From Datnioides undecimradiatus (taxonomy: Eukaryota; Chordata; Actinopteri; Lobotiformes; Datnioididae), in NCBI GenBank assembly GCA_008933995.1, contig WARS01000029.1, positions 23,737,379 to 23,801,378 on the forward strand: DNA of 64,000 nucleotides, written 5' to 3'. A program made the translations under genes and the position numbers. The notes under the pieces were generated by a model. The model had not been told where the DNA came from. It was given only the letters and a program-made list of their open reading frames with translations, and made no database searches. Of this stretch, positions 37,008-49,296 are shown piece by piece; the first letter of the stretch is position 1, and each line of letters begins with the position of its first letter.

Positions 37008-38850
37008 TGTGGGCTCCACCGGGGGCTGCAAATCAATTGCTTCCTTTAACAGGTGCAGGAGGTCGCTGTTAACCCCGAGTGTCACGTGCAGAAGCAGGTA
37101 AGAGCAGATCCACATGATGAGCATCAGTGCATATGATAGAAAAGATTAATATGAACATTAAAACACAATTAAATTCACTGCAAATGTGAACAAATCACAC
37201 ACTGATCAGTCTTTATATAAAACACTGCTGCAGAAATCTTATTTTTTCCACTAGATTCAAATTTATGTTAAAAACTCTGCGTCCGTGTGGTTTTAAACTA
37301 TAATTTTGGCCTGTTTCTCTCTCTGTCTCTGGCAGCTGACTCTGGTTTGATGAGAGTAGAGGAACAAAAGTGGGCTCGCTGATATTAAAGAAAGGATTTA
37401 TCAGCTCACACAGTGATACAGTAATTAAACGAGGGAGCCCGTCTCCACTCGCCTGCATTTAGTGGTGTCATATAACTGATTTGTAAATGTGCAAATCAGC
37501 ATTAGACAGCAGCGCTCAGTGACCACAGCCCGGAGGAACCAGCCTCACTCGCACACAGCCGCTGTTACTCTGCATGTTTCTCTCATTTTAATACATGTCT
37601 GATTAATTCTGCAGCTTAATTTTTCAATTTTGACCTGTTTTCAACTTAAACTGCGGTAAATATGAGCATAATTCTGAGTTCAGTGGACAGATGATGCAGT
37701 TTCTGCCAGCGTGGCACTGATCGAGTGATAAACAGTGGGGTTTCTGATTTCCAGCTCCTGCTTTGATAATGGAAACGACGATTTTGATGCAAAAAACAAA
37801 CGTTTAGTCCAATTTACCTGCCTTTAGAACAACATATTCACAACTCCATGTGTTTCCTACAAACACAAACACTTTAAATCTAAATATTGTTGGAAAGAAG
37901 TGAAATAATCAGTTCAAATTATTGGCTCGTTTTAGAAAATTCAGATTTTATTAAGACCTTTTTAAAGTAATAATTAATAATTAAAGTAAATAATTATGGG
38001 TATGCAGTTTTGTTTCATTTTAATATAACGTTTGAGGGAATAAATAAAGTAATTCAGACATTCATCAGACATCCAGACATTCATATTTAACCTTATTATA
38101 AAGATAATTATTCCTTTTCACTTATTAGTTACTTCGACAAACCTGCTTCCAACTAAACCTGAACTGACATCACTTCCTCAGTCACATCACACATGAACAC
38201 AAACACAGATTTGTTTAAATACCTTCTTTTATAATTTATTCTAATGAACTTTTTCTACAGTCTGGGTCACTTGATGTATGGAAACTATAAAACAGTGCTG
38301 TTGTTTTTGTTTATTTGTTTGTTTTTGCAAACAATCCTGACTTTTAAAAAATATATTTTTGTTGTTCTTTGTTTTTCACACGTGTGTTGCATCATATTTC
38401 ATTATTTTAGTATTTCTGAACCTGTGGGCTCGATGTTTACTCACCCAGCGTCGGTCAGCCAATAAGGGAGCTCGGCCTATAGGCACTTCTGACCAATAGA
38501 AGAGAGGAGGCGGGCCCAAAACAAACACTCACATGTTCTGTGAGCGGTTGAGCTGAACAGTTGAGAAAATACATGAATGTGAACTGTGAAACTGTTTCAC
38601 TGCTGGACAAAAAGCCGGTTTGAAGCAGTTAAACAAACTGTTTGCAGCGTCTCTTCGCGCCCACGTGACAGAGAGATTTTATTATGATTACTGTTTTGTT
38701 ATTGGTCGTCTGTAGTTGTCACAGCAGCACTGAGCTCAGAGACTCAGTGTCTTGACTTTGTCTTGCAGCAGCGAACAGCAGGATGGTTTCATTCTCAACA
38801 GTCGATTGGACGCAGGCTCCCCGGTCCTCCTTGACCTTGTCAACACTCCG
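36310..38850. other. AT-rich stretch with the splice-like cassette only
   Basis: Long AT-rich DNA. Apart from the motifs near 36965-37097, I see only TTTGTTTGTTTG patches (38309-38326). Confidence 0.5.
37007..37065 (-). other. Candidate minus-strand exon, 59 bp
   Basis: Acceptor TTAACAG and donor ACAG|GTAAGG on the minus strand bound 59 bases with an open frame DLLHLLKEAIDLQPPVEPT. The peptide looks amphipathic and protein-like, but I do not recognise it and see no partner exons. A competing + strand cassette overlaps it (37053-37097: acceptor CTTTAACAG, donor GCAG|GTAAGA, 15 open codons VQEVAVNPECHVQKQ). Confidence 0.2.

Positions 38851-38853
<3 letters not shown>

Positions 38854-38888
<35 letters not shown>
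38854..38888 (+). repeat. (GT)17 microsatellite
   Basis: Uninterrupted GT run of 35 bases. Confidence 0.95.
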
Positions 38889-38889
<1 letters not shown>

Positions 38890-38989
38890 CAGTCGATCCA
38901 TGTTGTGTTTGAATCAGACAAGATGGATTTCTGTATTCTGGGATATTCCTCCGTGGCTGCAGCTCCTCCTGGGGCCGGGGTGGCGGGGT

Positions 38990-39160
38990 TTAGAGGAGGC
39001 CGGATCCCTGAGAGGGTTGTTAGCCAACGGTTTCAATTAAACACCAGAGCGGGCTGGAGGGACTCGCCGTGTGCGAGGAGCGCGGGGTGATTACGAGCTT
39101 CCTCTTCTTAATGAGACGCAGGAGTCCTCGTGCTTATTTACAGCGGAGGTCAGGCAGTCG
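38990..39160. promoter_or_regulatory. Candidate conserved non-coding block
   Basis: GGTTTCAATTAAACACC and CTTCTTAATGAGACGC lie in unique, GC-balanced sequence. Confidence 0.25.
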
Positions 39161-39489
39161 GCGGGGTGAGAGACGGACGAGGGGAAAGGACACTTTGAGA
39201 TGATTGTGATCAGACGGAGAGCAGCCATGCTGTTTCATTTAAGTGTCCAGCATGGCTAAAGTAAGCTGCACGTCCCCGTGGCTCTCATCGCCTCTCAGAC
39301 TTCCTGAATGAAGTAACCCCGGTGTGGAGCCCAGCGTCCTCTCCTCTGACAGCTCCATTGGTCTTAAAAGTAAAGTAACACCGGTCCTTAAACCGACAGA
39401 CCTGAGATGACCCGCTCTCCGCTTCCCCAGCATGCAACACCTCTCCCTCCCTCTCCCTCCCTCTTTATCTCCCTCTCTCTCTCCGGTCG

Positions 39490-40110
39490 TGGCGGCATTC
39501 CCAGGAGACAGTTTTCCGGACGGTTTTCTGCGAGCAGGATGGGGATGAACTCCACATCTCTCACCCGTAAAGAGACAAGAGCGAAAAGCAGCTGCCTCAG
39601 CACCTGCCGGGCCCCCAGTGAAAATCAAAATATCAATAAGCTCTTATAGCATTAAGGAAAATGCCTAAATCTGACACTTTCTCTCCCTCCATCCCTCCTC
39701 TCTCCCTTTGCCAATATCACTCAACCACTTACACTTGGCATGGGCCCACTGGAGAGTTTTACATGTACATTAAGAGAGGCTTTCTGCCTCTATTTGTCCT
39801 CCTCCGCCTCTTCCTCCTCTCCACTATATCTATTAAAGTAAATATACACCGGCTGGGCGGTGACACATAGTCCATCCTCATTCATTTTTGAGCAGGTGAT
39901 TGACAGCACTTGAGTTATCGGCACGGTTAAAGAAGAAGACCGCAGAATTGGATTTCCCCGCCGGTCGGATAATAATGTTAATGTTTTGTTACGTGGAAAT
40001 CGTGGGAAAACAACACGAGCGGTTGTTCCATTAGAATAAGGTGGGGATCTGTCATGTTTAGATAATCCATAACTGTAAAAGCGCCGGCCGACCTGGCGAA
40101 AAAGTGCCAC
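39490..40110. promoter_or_regulatory. Candidate regulatory block, about 600 bp
   Basis: Unique sequence apart from a pyrimidine patch (39680-39712). Includes TATCTATTAAAGTAAATATACACCGG, GTGATTGACAGCACTTGAG and TAATAATGTTAATGTTTTG. Several motif clusters lie side by side. Confidence 0.3.
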
Positions 40111-40945
40111 AGCAAGGGAAAAAGGGTGAAGATGTGATGCACATAAAAGGGCTGGAGAAGTGGGCCGAATAAGCAAAAAGAGATATCACAGAGCGAGAGG
40201 AGTTTAAGTGGGGAATGAGGTGTGGAAGGGAAGAATGGCCTGGGGCAGGAAGTGGATAAAGAGAGGGAAAGAGGGATGAGGGACACACAGAGAGAGGGAG
40301 AGGTGGTAAAGCTGAATGATTGCTCTGTGAGAATTATTATTGATGATTCAGGCAGTGTGAATTATTAATGGGGAACGAAAAGCATCTTTGAACGTGTCTC
40401 TGACATTCAATACTGACAGAGATCAATGAGCTGGCGTTGGACACGAAGGGGGGGGGGTGACGAAGGGAGGAAAGGAGGAGAAGAGTTAGGAAGGGAGGAA
40501 GGGAGGAAAGATTAAGGAGAGGAGGAGAGAAGAGAGGAGGGAAGGAGTGTTTGGACAAGTGGACTCCTTCAGCTTGGGGCTTGTCACAGAGGCTTAGGAA
40601 GGAGGAAGGATGACAAGACGGCAAACTGCGAGGAGTCATGTGACATTCTTGAAGGTGATTGGCTGTGACATTGTCTTGGGTCTAATGCTCCTCCTCAGAC
40701 ACAGGAAACAGCAGAGCAGCTCCTCCCTCCCACCCCCCCACCATCTTGGAAACTGTCTCGTCTTCCTGTCTGCCACACCACTTGCCCGCTGTGTGTGAGT
40801 GTGTGTGTTTCTAAGTGTGTGTGTGTGTGAGTGAGAGTGTGTGTGACAGTCTTTATTGGCCGGTGTCATAGAGCGAGGTTTCTCTCACAACATCTCACAC
40901 ACACACTTTTATAAATGAGCTTCATCCTCTTTTTTTTCTATCACA

Positions 40946-41023
40946 CGCCATTATCGCCTCCGCTTCTACGCCGACGATGTCCAGCTCTACATATCAGCTA
41001 AACCCATCGTCACTCCACCCTGA
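40946..41023 (+). pseudogene. LINE reverse transcriptase scrap (YADD motif)
   Basis: One frame reads RHYRLRFYADDVQLYISAKP and then hits a stop at 41021. F-YADD-QLY is the catalytic palm motif of LINE reverse transcriptases, and this form is typical of fish L2/Rex1-like elements (HCYADDTQLY). Only about 25 codons remain, with no frame continuing on either side, so it is a dead 5'- and 3'-truncated fragment. Confidence 0.7.
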
Positions 41024-41129
41024 TCAGATGTCGTCCTGGTAGCAAATCTTGGATGCATGAAGCAGATATTCTCAACCTGAGCTGTGATGAATCTGGTCCC
41101 ACTTTAACTCGTCAGTTTTGTAGTGAAAC

Positions 41130-41290
41130 GCCACATACAAGGTGCTTTTGAAAAGGTTTTGTGACCTAGAACAAACAAAAACTGTACCTCATTTAAATTT
41201 TGCCACCATCCTCTTTAAAATAGTCACCTTGTGCAGCGCTACACCGTTCCCAATGCTCCTGCAACACTAAAACAGTAAGTAGGGCACAGT
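41130..41290 (-). pseudogene. Mariner-like transposase C-terminus and terminal sequence (remnant)
   Basis: On the minus strand, 41271 down to 41188 reads VLQEHWERCSAAQGDYFKED and then GGKI-stop. W-x-x-C followed by GDYF-E/K-x-D is the usual C-terminus of mariner-family transposases. After the stop comes about 50 bp of untranslated sequence ending near TACAAGGTGCTTTTGAAAAG (41136-41155, + strand), which looks like a terminal inverted repeat. The DDD catalytic core and the other end are not visible, so the copy is truncated. It lies about 110 bp from the LINE scrap, suggesting a cluster of old insertions. Confidence 0.5.
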
Positions 41291-43014
41291 TTAGGGTGAT
41301 GCCTCAGAGAAGTGCAGTTAAGCTCCCCATTGGCTGTGTTGGATCTGTTTTGACCAACTGTGCACTTACATGCGCTCAGAGTTCCTCTTGTTCTGAGCTT
41401 GGAGCTAAGTGGCGCTCTGAGCACCGCAGCTGTACCAGTCATGGCAGTGTGGACACAATAAACAGCACTGGGCTCTCCAGCTGTCCTTATAACTATTAAA
41501 ATATCACTAAAGACCAGTAATTTTAACCCCAGCAATGCTCTTTCTTTAATCCAAAGTTTGTTTCTTGAAGCCAAAACTCAACAAAGCCACATTGTAGCAG
41601 CATCTGATTAGAAAACACTCAAATGTTTTTAAGTTATAAAAATGGTATTTGGTTATTTTCCTCTGAGAAGTTGTTATAAAAACCTTGTGAAAGCATTTTT
41701 AATGATTAAAACACTGAATTCATACATTAAATCTTATTATTATTGGAGAAAAAACAATGTTTGCTTTCATTTCTGTGCATCCTCTGCACAGTTGAGTAAA
41801 GTATTAAACCTCCAGTGTGTGTGTGTGTGTGTGTGTGTAAGGGTCAGCAGGTCACACAGGAAAGACTGATCCTAAGGGACAGACTGCCAGGGCCACTCAG
41901 CTGCTCCCCCCAAAAAACACAAACACACACACACACACAGTGGATACACTCATGCCGCTGGTTTGGACTGACATGACACGGACGTCGTCGGCGCTGACAC
42001 TAAAAGGGGACACAGCTCAGTTCCTATCGTCACGGTAACGGACTGATGGGGAGACAGACAAGCTCCAGCCGCCACACCTGATCATGTAGCAGTGCCGGAG
42101 TTTCTCCGAGACAATCAGGAGCCACGCACCGAGCGTTCGCTGTCTCTCACTGTCACACACACACACTCGTGCAGTCAGCGTGATGGACTCTCCAACATGT
42201 GTCTTTGTTTGTGTCTGTGTGTGTTCCCCGTGGCATCTGGCGGCCATATTCAGCCAAAAAGGGACACGTATATAGAAAAGATCATGAGTCTTAAAACTAA
42301 AACAGTTGCACAACACCAAACCCGAACAGCTAACTCAACTGAACATGCAAATCTGACAGAGCTCCAGCTGCACGAAGGACAGGAAACAACCACAAAGCTC
42401 AGGGATGTTTTAGCATCGAGGCAGATGTTGAGTGCTCCACTGGTTTGGCATGGTAATGCATGATCCCCAGAGGATTCATCATAATTACTTTAATATTATC
42501 CTACAGTTTCCTTTAGCATTCCTCAAGGCTAATCTCTTTTTAACTTCCCCACATGTCTTTTGGCACAGCCATCACTGTTTTCTTACATCTTACATGTATC
42601 GGCATGTATATATTAGTATGTGTACCTGTGCAATCTATGTGTATACTTTGTGCATATTTGCAGTCTGCATGTCCTTACAAAGTGTGCAAATAGCACAAAA
42701 CTTATAAATAACATTTTTTCAATACAAATGAACTGGTCTGGCCCACCTGAGATTAAATTAGGCTGCATTTGACCCATTAACTGAAATTAGTTGTGGAAGC
42801 CTTAGCTGTACTTTAGTGCTAATTAGCAACTGGTAGCATGCTGACACATGGTGACCATGGTGACCATGCTACATTAGCATTTAGTGATTTATTAAACAGT
42901 TATTTTGAACTAAACAGGCAATCTTAGCCTGTGATGCACCTCATTGGTAATTTGTTTGCAACATGTGTGTTTATGGTCCATTCATGCCAAAACATAACAT
43001 AACACGTATGTAGC

Positions 43015-43300
43015 GATCAGAGGGGCGCTGCTCATTAATATCACTTCACATCCTATAATTGTCTGCTGTGCATGCATCTGATTTTGTTTCTGCAGCGGCT
43101 TTTCCCGCTCTCCCTCTCACCCTGGAGTGTGTCCAAGTTATGCACAGTTCCCATCACAAGGCAGGCCCGAACGCTGACATATCTGTTTTTTATGATCTGA
43201 GAGCAATGTGAGCAAAATCCAATTTTTTTGCATCCAGATACAGTATGTCATTTAATGCATCTGCGTATGATAAAAACTGCATTGAGACAGCATCTGTAAC
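43015..43300. promoter_or_regulatory. Candidate conserved non-coding block
   Basis: CTGCTCATTAATATCAC (43029-43045), CATCCTATAATTGTC, TATCTGTTTTTTATGATCTG and ATGTCATTTAATGCATCTG; motif-dense and repeat-free. Confidence 0.3.
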
Positions 43301-43500
43301 CATAACAGCAGAGTGTAGACACATACACATATCACACACACGTCTATTCATAGTTGTTGAGTAAGAAAAATGACATTTTTAGTCTAATTGTTGCTAAACT
43401 GATGCATGCTAGTATTTTTGTACATTACCTGTGATGAGTTTAAGTACAACACAATAACTTACATCCATAATGTTACTCGTGTGTGTTTTCTGAGTTTCAG

Positions 43501-43600
43501 AGCTTGTAAATTAAGTGATATCCTGCAGACAACTGTCAAATCTCTGATTCTGGAGCCTCTCACCAGCACACGAACGCATCACAAGTGGTGGATTGTGCAG
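43501..43600 (+). other. Candidate + strand exon, 100 bp
   Basis: Acceptor TTTTCTGAGTTTCAG ends at 43500 and donor GTGCAG|GTGAGT starts at 43601. One of the three frames is open throughout (33 codons: ACKLSDILQTTVKSLILE and on to HHKWWIVQ). Both splice signals are strong. The peptide is not recognised, so this could be a non-coding RNA exon or chance. Confidence 0.25.
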
Positions 43601-44219
43601 GTGAGTTCAATGTTTCAGTGTTTACGTTTTTAAATGATATGCAAACTTTGATTTTATGGTTTACACAAGTTTCTCTGCAAAATGAATTTAATGTTGCAGC
43701 TAAAATAAAGAAAAATGCATGGAAATGTCTTTTTTTAAAACATAAAATTGGAAATTTTAATGATTTTTAAAACGTAAATTGAACCTTCAACAGCAAGAGG
43801 CAGTTTCACCATCATTCAATTCAATTGCAAAGCAAAGCAAGTGCTTCTCTTTCTATTTAAGAACTGATAAACAGTACACTAATTTTAAGTTCATGGGGAC
43901 AAAATCTGCATGAAACAATGAACATGTTAAAATAAATAAAAATTGGTAAAATTGGTATTTCATTGTGAATGCTGGAAAAAACAGATATTTACTGCAAAAA
44001 ATGGTAAAAATGAGATAAAAATAAGTTGCATAATGCAAATAAACACTGAGGAGTTTGTGGTCTGAGCCTTACCTACACTTGCATGTTCATAGTCTAATCA
44101 TCCAGTCCTCACAGCTGATGATAAAGCAGTCATAGTATCAGTTTTACTGCAGTGTCTCCTGCCCTGGCTCCCCCCTCAGCTCCCCCACACCGTGCCTCTC
44201 CTGCTGTCTGTCACCTCTG

Positions 44220-44420
44220 AGCTTTAATACAAAGGGACATGTACGATTGACCCGGCACTCAAGCACTAACAGACTGTCTGGGGCCCTTTACGGCCAGTAA
44301 AGAGAGACGGACTATTAACCTCCATCACCCCACCTCCCTCACCCTCGTGGCCCTGTCACTCTCACCTCCACTCTGCCATCACTACCTGGAATTAGCTGGA
44401 GGGGGGTGAAAAAGATGGGT
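44220..44420. promoter_or_regulatory. Candidate conserved non-coding block
   Basis: GAGCTTTAATACAAAGGG (44219-44236; an ACAAAGG, SOX/TCF-like core), TTACGGCCAGTAAAG and GACTATTAACC. Unique sequence. Confidence 0.25.
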
Positions 44421-44639
44421 TAAGAGCGGGGTCGGTGGCTTCATGTGACATGTCACCCTGCTGGTTTTATGGGCGTGTACAGCGGTGATGATCGCTGCAC
44501 CTCAGAGTACTCAGTTATTGGATTGATACCGACGCTGATACGTGAGTGCAATCATGTTTTAGGTGAGGACACGCTGTGCCTTCAGCCACAGAAACCACAA
44601 GCTCGCAATATATTGTTTGGACGCAAGTAGTGCGTGTGA

Positions 44640-45890
44640 AATGGTGATGACTGGAAAAGGGCAGAGGGCTGGTGGGCGGAGACATCGTCAACCTGGATGA
44701 GACGAGAGAAGAAAATACTAAATGCAGTCATTTGATGTATTTACTTCTTTTTTGCTTGAGTCTTTGTTTTTTTAACAATACATTTTTAATCACTGTGATG
44801 TTTCCAAAAAACGATGCAATCACAGCTCAGTCGGTCCCCCTGTGTTGTATTTCAGCAGCATCTGCTGCAGAAAAACTGATAAAATATAATATTTAAAAAA
44901 AACGAAACTGCTGCATCATTGCATTAATGCATCAATTAGCATTAAGCACATTTAGCTGGAAACAGTCAGTGCACAGCAGTGCTTCTCTGCAGAACAGAAC
45001 AACAGAAAGCTTGGATCTGATATGTGGCTGCACAACAGTCTTTTTTATCTTCTCCATCTGCATGCAAGCTAACGTGCACAGGTGCAGTTCAGTGATGTTA
45101 GCATAGCCTTTCCTTTTATTCTTGAACTGTTAATGTTAACGAACTCACCTGCCGACAGTAAGTTGGTTCAGCCACTCAGCTTGTTGACATGCATGGCTAC
45201 ACAGCTTTGCTATTATTTTCTCATTGGCATATTGCGTGCAAGAGCTCCAGACTGCTTTTTGCTTTTAGCCATGAATAGTAACAACTACGTGTCTTTCTAG
45301 AGTTCAAGAAGCAAAAACATATCCTGTTGTTTAGTACGAGAGCGTCTTCAACCTTCACTTTGTTTGTTTCTTCCACTTCTTTATGAGAAGCTGCTAAACT
45401 ACACAAACTAAAGCATAAACTGAACAAACGTGTGTATCTCACACACATTTGTGTTAAACACCAAATGATCCTGCATAAATACGCAGCTTTGATTGAATGT
45501 AACAGCAGTCCTCTGAAGGTGTTGGGTGGAGTGAGCTTCATACCCTGCACAGAAGCGTGTGTGCGCTCCTCCACCCATTTTTTCATGTGCTTCCTTTGAA
45601 TTCGTGTCCTGTTTGTTTGCACGGGACAGTGACTGAGTGATTCCGGACACAGCCTTTCTGGTTTTTAAATGAATAATGAGCCCAAAGAAACATCAAAGTT
45701 GCGTGTTTATAATATCTGTCACATCCGTGCGCTGTCGTCTCATGTCAAACACACATCTGAGACATGTCGCCATGGTTACTGCCCTCTGTGTTTGACTAAC
45801 TGCCTCCAGTTGAGGAGAGACAAATCGCTCCTCATTTGGAGGCAATTCTCAATATGCATCATTTGCCCCGTTCATGGGGCGTTCGGCGAG
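44640..45890. other. Unique stretch, nothing recognised
   Basis: Balanced to AT-rich DNA with no satellite until 45901 and no recognised gene or transposon. Confidence 0.5.
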
Positions 45891-45900
45891 AGGAACCCTT

Positions 45901-45931
<31 letters not shown>

Positions 45932-46184
45932 CAATCAAGAGAAAAGAGTCAGAGAGGCAAACAGGGATCTCAGACAGCAGTGGAGAGTGGCAGAGCAGTC
46001 CCCATAAAGCCAAGGTTAATTCCTCTGCCTCTCCATCCATCACTGAGCAGCTGAGAGAGGGAGGGGTCGGGGGGTGATGGACCACTTTCAGCCAAATATA
46101 TATGTGTGAAGAAAGAGAGGGGGTGGGAAGGGGGGTGAAGAGAAATATAGTTGAGAGAGAGAGCGAGAGACGGGGGGAGGAGGG

Positions 46185-46345
46185 TCTGCATCGCCCCATT
46201 GTCTCCCCAAGCACCCATAAAGGGCGTAGGAGGCAAGGGATCATAAGCCTCATTTGCCAGGAGTTATGGCTGCCAACAGAAGGCAGGCGAGCTGGACCAA
46301 TAACTGCTCAGGATGTAGTTGTCACGGTAACCGGCAGGTACTGAT
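46185..46345. promoter_or_regulatory. Candidate conserved non-coding block
   Basis: CCCATTGTC (SOX-type ATTGT), CACCCATAAAGGGCG, CCTCATTTGCC and GGACCAATAACTG (CCAAT) packed into 150 bases between a purine tract and a TG-free unique stretch. Confidence 0.3.
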
Positions 46346-46462
46346 GCCGGCGAGGTCAGCAGGAGAGCTCCTGGGTGGACAGCAGCCAGGACAACAACAC
46401 GGCGCTGTCTGAGAGCACAGTGGAGACATCACTGTCACTGATGATCAATAGTCAGCAGAGAG

Positions 46463-46512
46463 AGAGAGAGAGAGGGAAGGAAAGGGGGGAGGAAGGGGGG
46501 AGGAAGGGGGGA
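46463..46512 (+). repeat. GA run plus G6 tandem repeat (G-quadruplex-prone)
   Basis: After a short GA run, the 11-base unit AGGAAGGGGGG repeats so that three G6 runs occur at 46484-46489, 46495-46500 and 46506-46511, plus GG steps between them. Confidence 0.88.
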
Positions 46513-47588
46513 GCACTGGTTAGCCACCCACTGAGAGAAACAGGAAGAGTGACAGGTAGGTTTTTTTTTATTTAAGTGAGGAAGTGATGATGACGAGCAC
46601 AAAAAGAGATGATGCAGCAAAGCAGAGGTTTGAATAGTTTCACCCACAGTTTCCTTTAAAATACAAACACTAACTGTGGCTTCACCGAATACTTATTCAT
46701 CCTTATTGCCCTGTGAGCAAATCAACATTTTCAACAACCAGAGAAACACAAAGGCTGCAGGCAGGCGGGGTCAAATCCAGACAGTCGGTCAAACAGAGAC
46801 GAGTCCACAGATCCAAAACACAGAAAAACACCAGCAGCTCCGGGAAAACTCCAGGAAACATACCCGGACGTTAACACCTGCACAACTGTGGGCCGCCAGG
46901 GAACAAAGGACGTGAACATGTATACACTGAGGAGTGGAGGCAAACAAGACACAGGTGAAATGAACCAATCAGAACTACAGATGCATCTGAACAGGACGCG
47001 TCGGCCACATAAGCTCTGCAGGTTCATCTGGTTCCTGCACTGGTGACGTGATAACACAACACATATGCATTCAAACTCAACAAGACGAGCAGCTCCCAGC
47101 ATGCACACTGTGCACGCTGCATGACTGTTTGACATGTTTAAGGTCAACGTCAAGACACGGCCGCCAAATACTCACCAGAGCACCAAATGTGGATTAATCC
47201 GCTGCAGAAAATAGTCCCCAACAAATGCACTAGAGGTGTTTAATGACATCTCAGTGCTTTTTATGAGGATGAAACTAATGTTTGTGAGGTATTTAAAGTA
47301 AAGTAAAGACTAAGGACGTCAGAGTTTTGAAAGTTGGACACATTCTGGTCTTTTCACGTGATTTGTTGATCGTCATCCTTTAAATCTGAGCTTAGCTGTG
47401 CAGAACGGCACTTTATCCTAAGTTTTAATAAACATTTGTGTTGTTTTCGTGTCAGAACGTGACCCATTTATCTCCCGCACATCAGATCCTCGTGCAGAAA
47501 CACACTCCTGTGAGTGCTCCGTCTCGTTTTCCCAGCAGATCGGGCAGGTGGATGTTATTAAAACCATGCTATGATCATTTTGGTCATT

Positions 47589-47639
47589 GTCTCTCTCTCT
47601 CTCTCCTCCCTCTCCCCATCTCTCTCTCTCTCTCTCTCT
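47589..47639 (+). repeat. (CT)n microsatellite
   Basis: CT run of about 51 bases interrupted by CCTCCC and CCCCA. Confidence 0.9.
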
Positions 47640-47830
47640 GTATGTCTCATAGGGTCATTTGCCTGTTCAGATGAGATTGTAAGCTATAATGGAGGAGGTG
47701 TGGAGTGCTGAGACAAGGAGAAATGGCCCGCCGTGCAGATAGGAGATTTGATGGTTAGTCGATAGCTCTTCTCCTCCGTCAGAGAGAGGGAGCGAGGGAG
47801 AGCATGGAGATGGGCATGCATGGACCTTGA
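47640..47830. promoter_or_regulatory. Candidate conserved non-coding block
   Basis: GTCATTTGCCTGTTCAG, GTAAGCTATAATGG and GATTTGATGGTTAGTCG lie in unique sequence beside a CT satellite; the CATTTGCC word is shared with 46185-46345. Confidence 0.27.
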
Positions 47831-47879
47831 TATTATATAGGAAATGCATTATTTTTGAAGATTACCTGAAACGGTCTCA

Positions 47880-49290
47880 GAAAATCATTTTAGCATGAAC
47901 TAACCTTGAACATTCCCATACTTATGTAAATGATCTCCATCAGTGGTAATCAATGGATGGAATAGCCTTGAGGGTCTTTAATGTTACTTAATGTTGTCAG
48001 GTTGGTTATAAAAGCCTTGTAAGACAAGACGAGGGGTCACATTGCTACAAAACTCATTATGATCATTTAAAAAGGGTTTGTTCTATTGAACACGTCTCCT
48101 TTATGCATCTCCTGTATGATTCAGTCGATCGGGGGTTTGCTACGGTGTTGCACGATTTCCTGTCTGTGCCCACGTGTTCCTGATGATGCAGTCACAGAAA
48201 TAAACTGGTTTCCAGCATCTGGCAACTCTGCACAAGCACTGCAAGCACATGCTTTGTATAGCAGAAGCAGCAGTGTGGAGATGTTTTACGTTTCACAAAG
48301 CTGCACAAACTGAAAATGTCACCTGCAACACGAGTGCTTAGACGCGACGTCATGTAAAGCAGCAAATAATGCAGAACTTATTAATTTGATGAACATCTGA
48401 AAACATTTTTGCACTTAAAGTCCAGCTGACACAGCATTTCGTTGGTATTTATCATCTGTGTATGTTTTTAACGTTTGGAGGAATCTGATTGGCCCGTTTG
48501 AAAAGTGGGCGGGGTCAGAACAAACATGGAGAGCTCCAGTGATTCAGAGTTGGATGATGAGCCTCAAGGTTCAGGTGTTCTCCACCTCAACAGGGTTTGA
48601 GGAGACCAACACCTGAAGACACACCCACGTAGCATGCTGCTGCTAGCTAGCTAACTGATGAAGCTTAGCTCTGATGCTAACAGCTGGACTCTGGAAGGCA
48701 GCACGTGATTGGTGGAAATTGGTTCAAGCCTCAAAAGCCCATATCATGTGCGTATAACTGGGAATTTGATCTAAACGGGTTAAAAAGGCATTTGCCTCGC
48801 CAGGTGATGTTCAGCTAGTATCTGAAAAATGTATTTGTGAGTGATTTTGAGTTTCAGTCGCCAGAGGATGCTCGTGAGCTGTCGGCACACATCTGGACTG
48901 TGTCGTCACGTTGTGAGGTTTACTGCCTGTCCTGATCAGTCCGCTGTCGGCGTGGAGGAGGGACATAAAGCACCCGAGGGGCGCGGCGCCTCATCAGCAC
49001 TGACAGGAAGCATGAATGACACCTGACACACGGCTGAACTCAAGAGTGCAGTCTGCTGCTAACAGCTGCCCGAGAGGACTCTGACGGACCAGACCTGACG
49101 CTAACGCACACACACACTCACACACACACACACATTGAGACATGACAGCACAGCCAGGGGTGAAGGGTAGATGTGGCTCAACAACATGATTTCTTTCCTG
49201 ATACAACACCGACACCACTTCACAGCAACGTACCCTGTTTCAGTGTTTTTCAGGTAAACTGGTGCTTTAGTCTGATACCAGATCAGTAAT
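47880..49290. other. Unique stretch, nothing recognised
   Basis: No gene seen. A CA run lies at about 49107-49133 and the R1 repeat copy C begins at 49297. Confidence 0.5.
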
Positions 49291-49296
49291 AAATAG

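Noticed and set aside
41239..41574. 111-codon minus-strand frame beginning MASRNKLWIKERALLGLK
   Set aside because: It overlaps the mariner-like remnant in a different frame; the transposase-like peptide is in the other frame and no family fits this one.
42843..42866. Tandem CATGGTGAC words
   Set aside because: Only two copies; too short to be meaningful.
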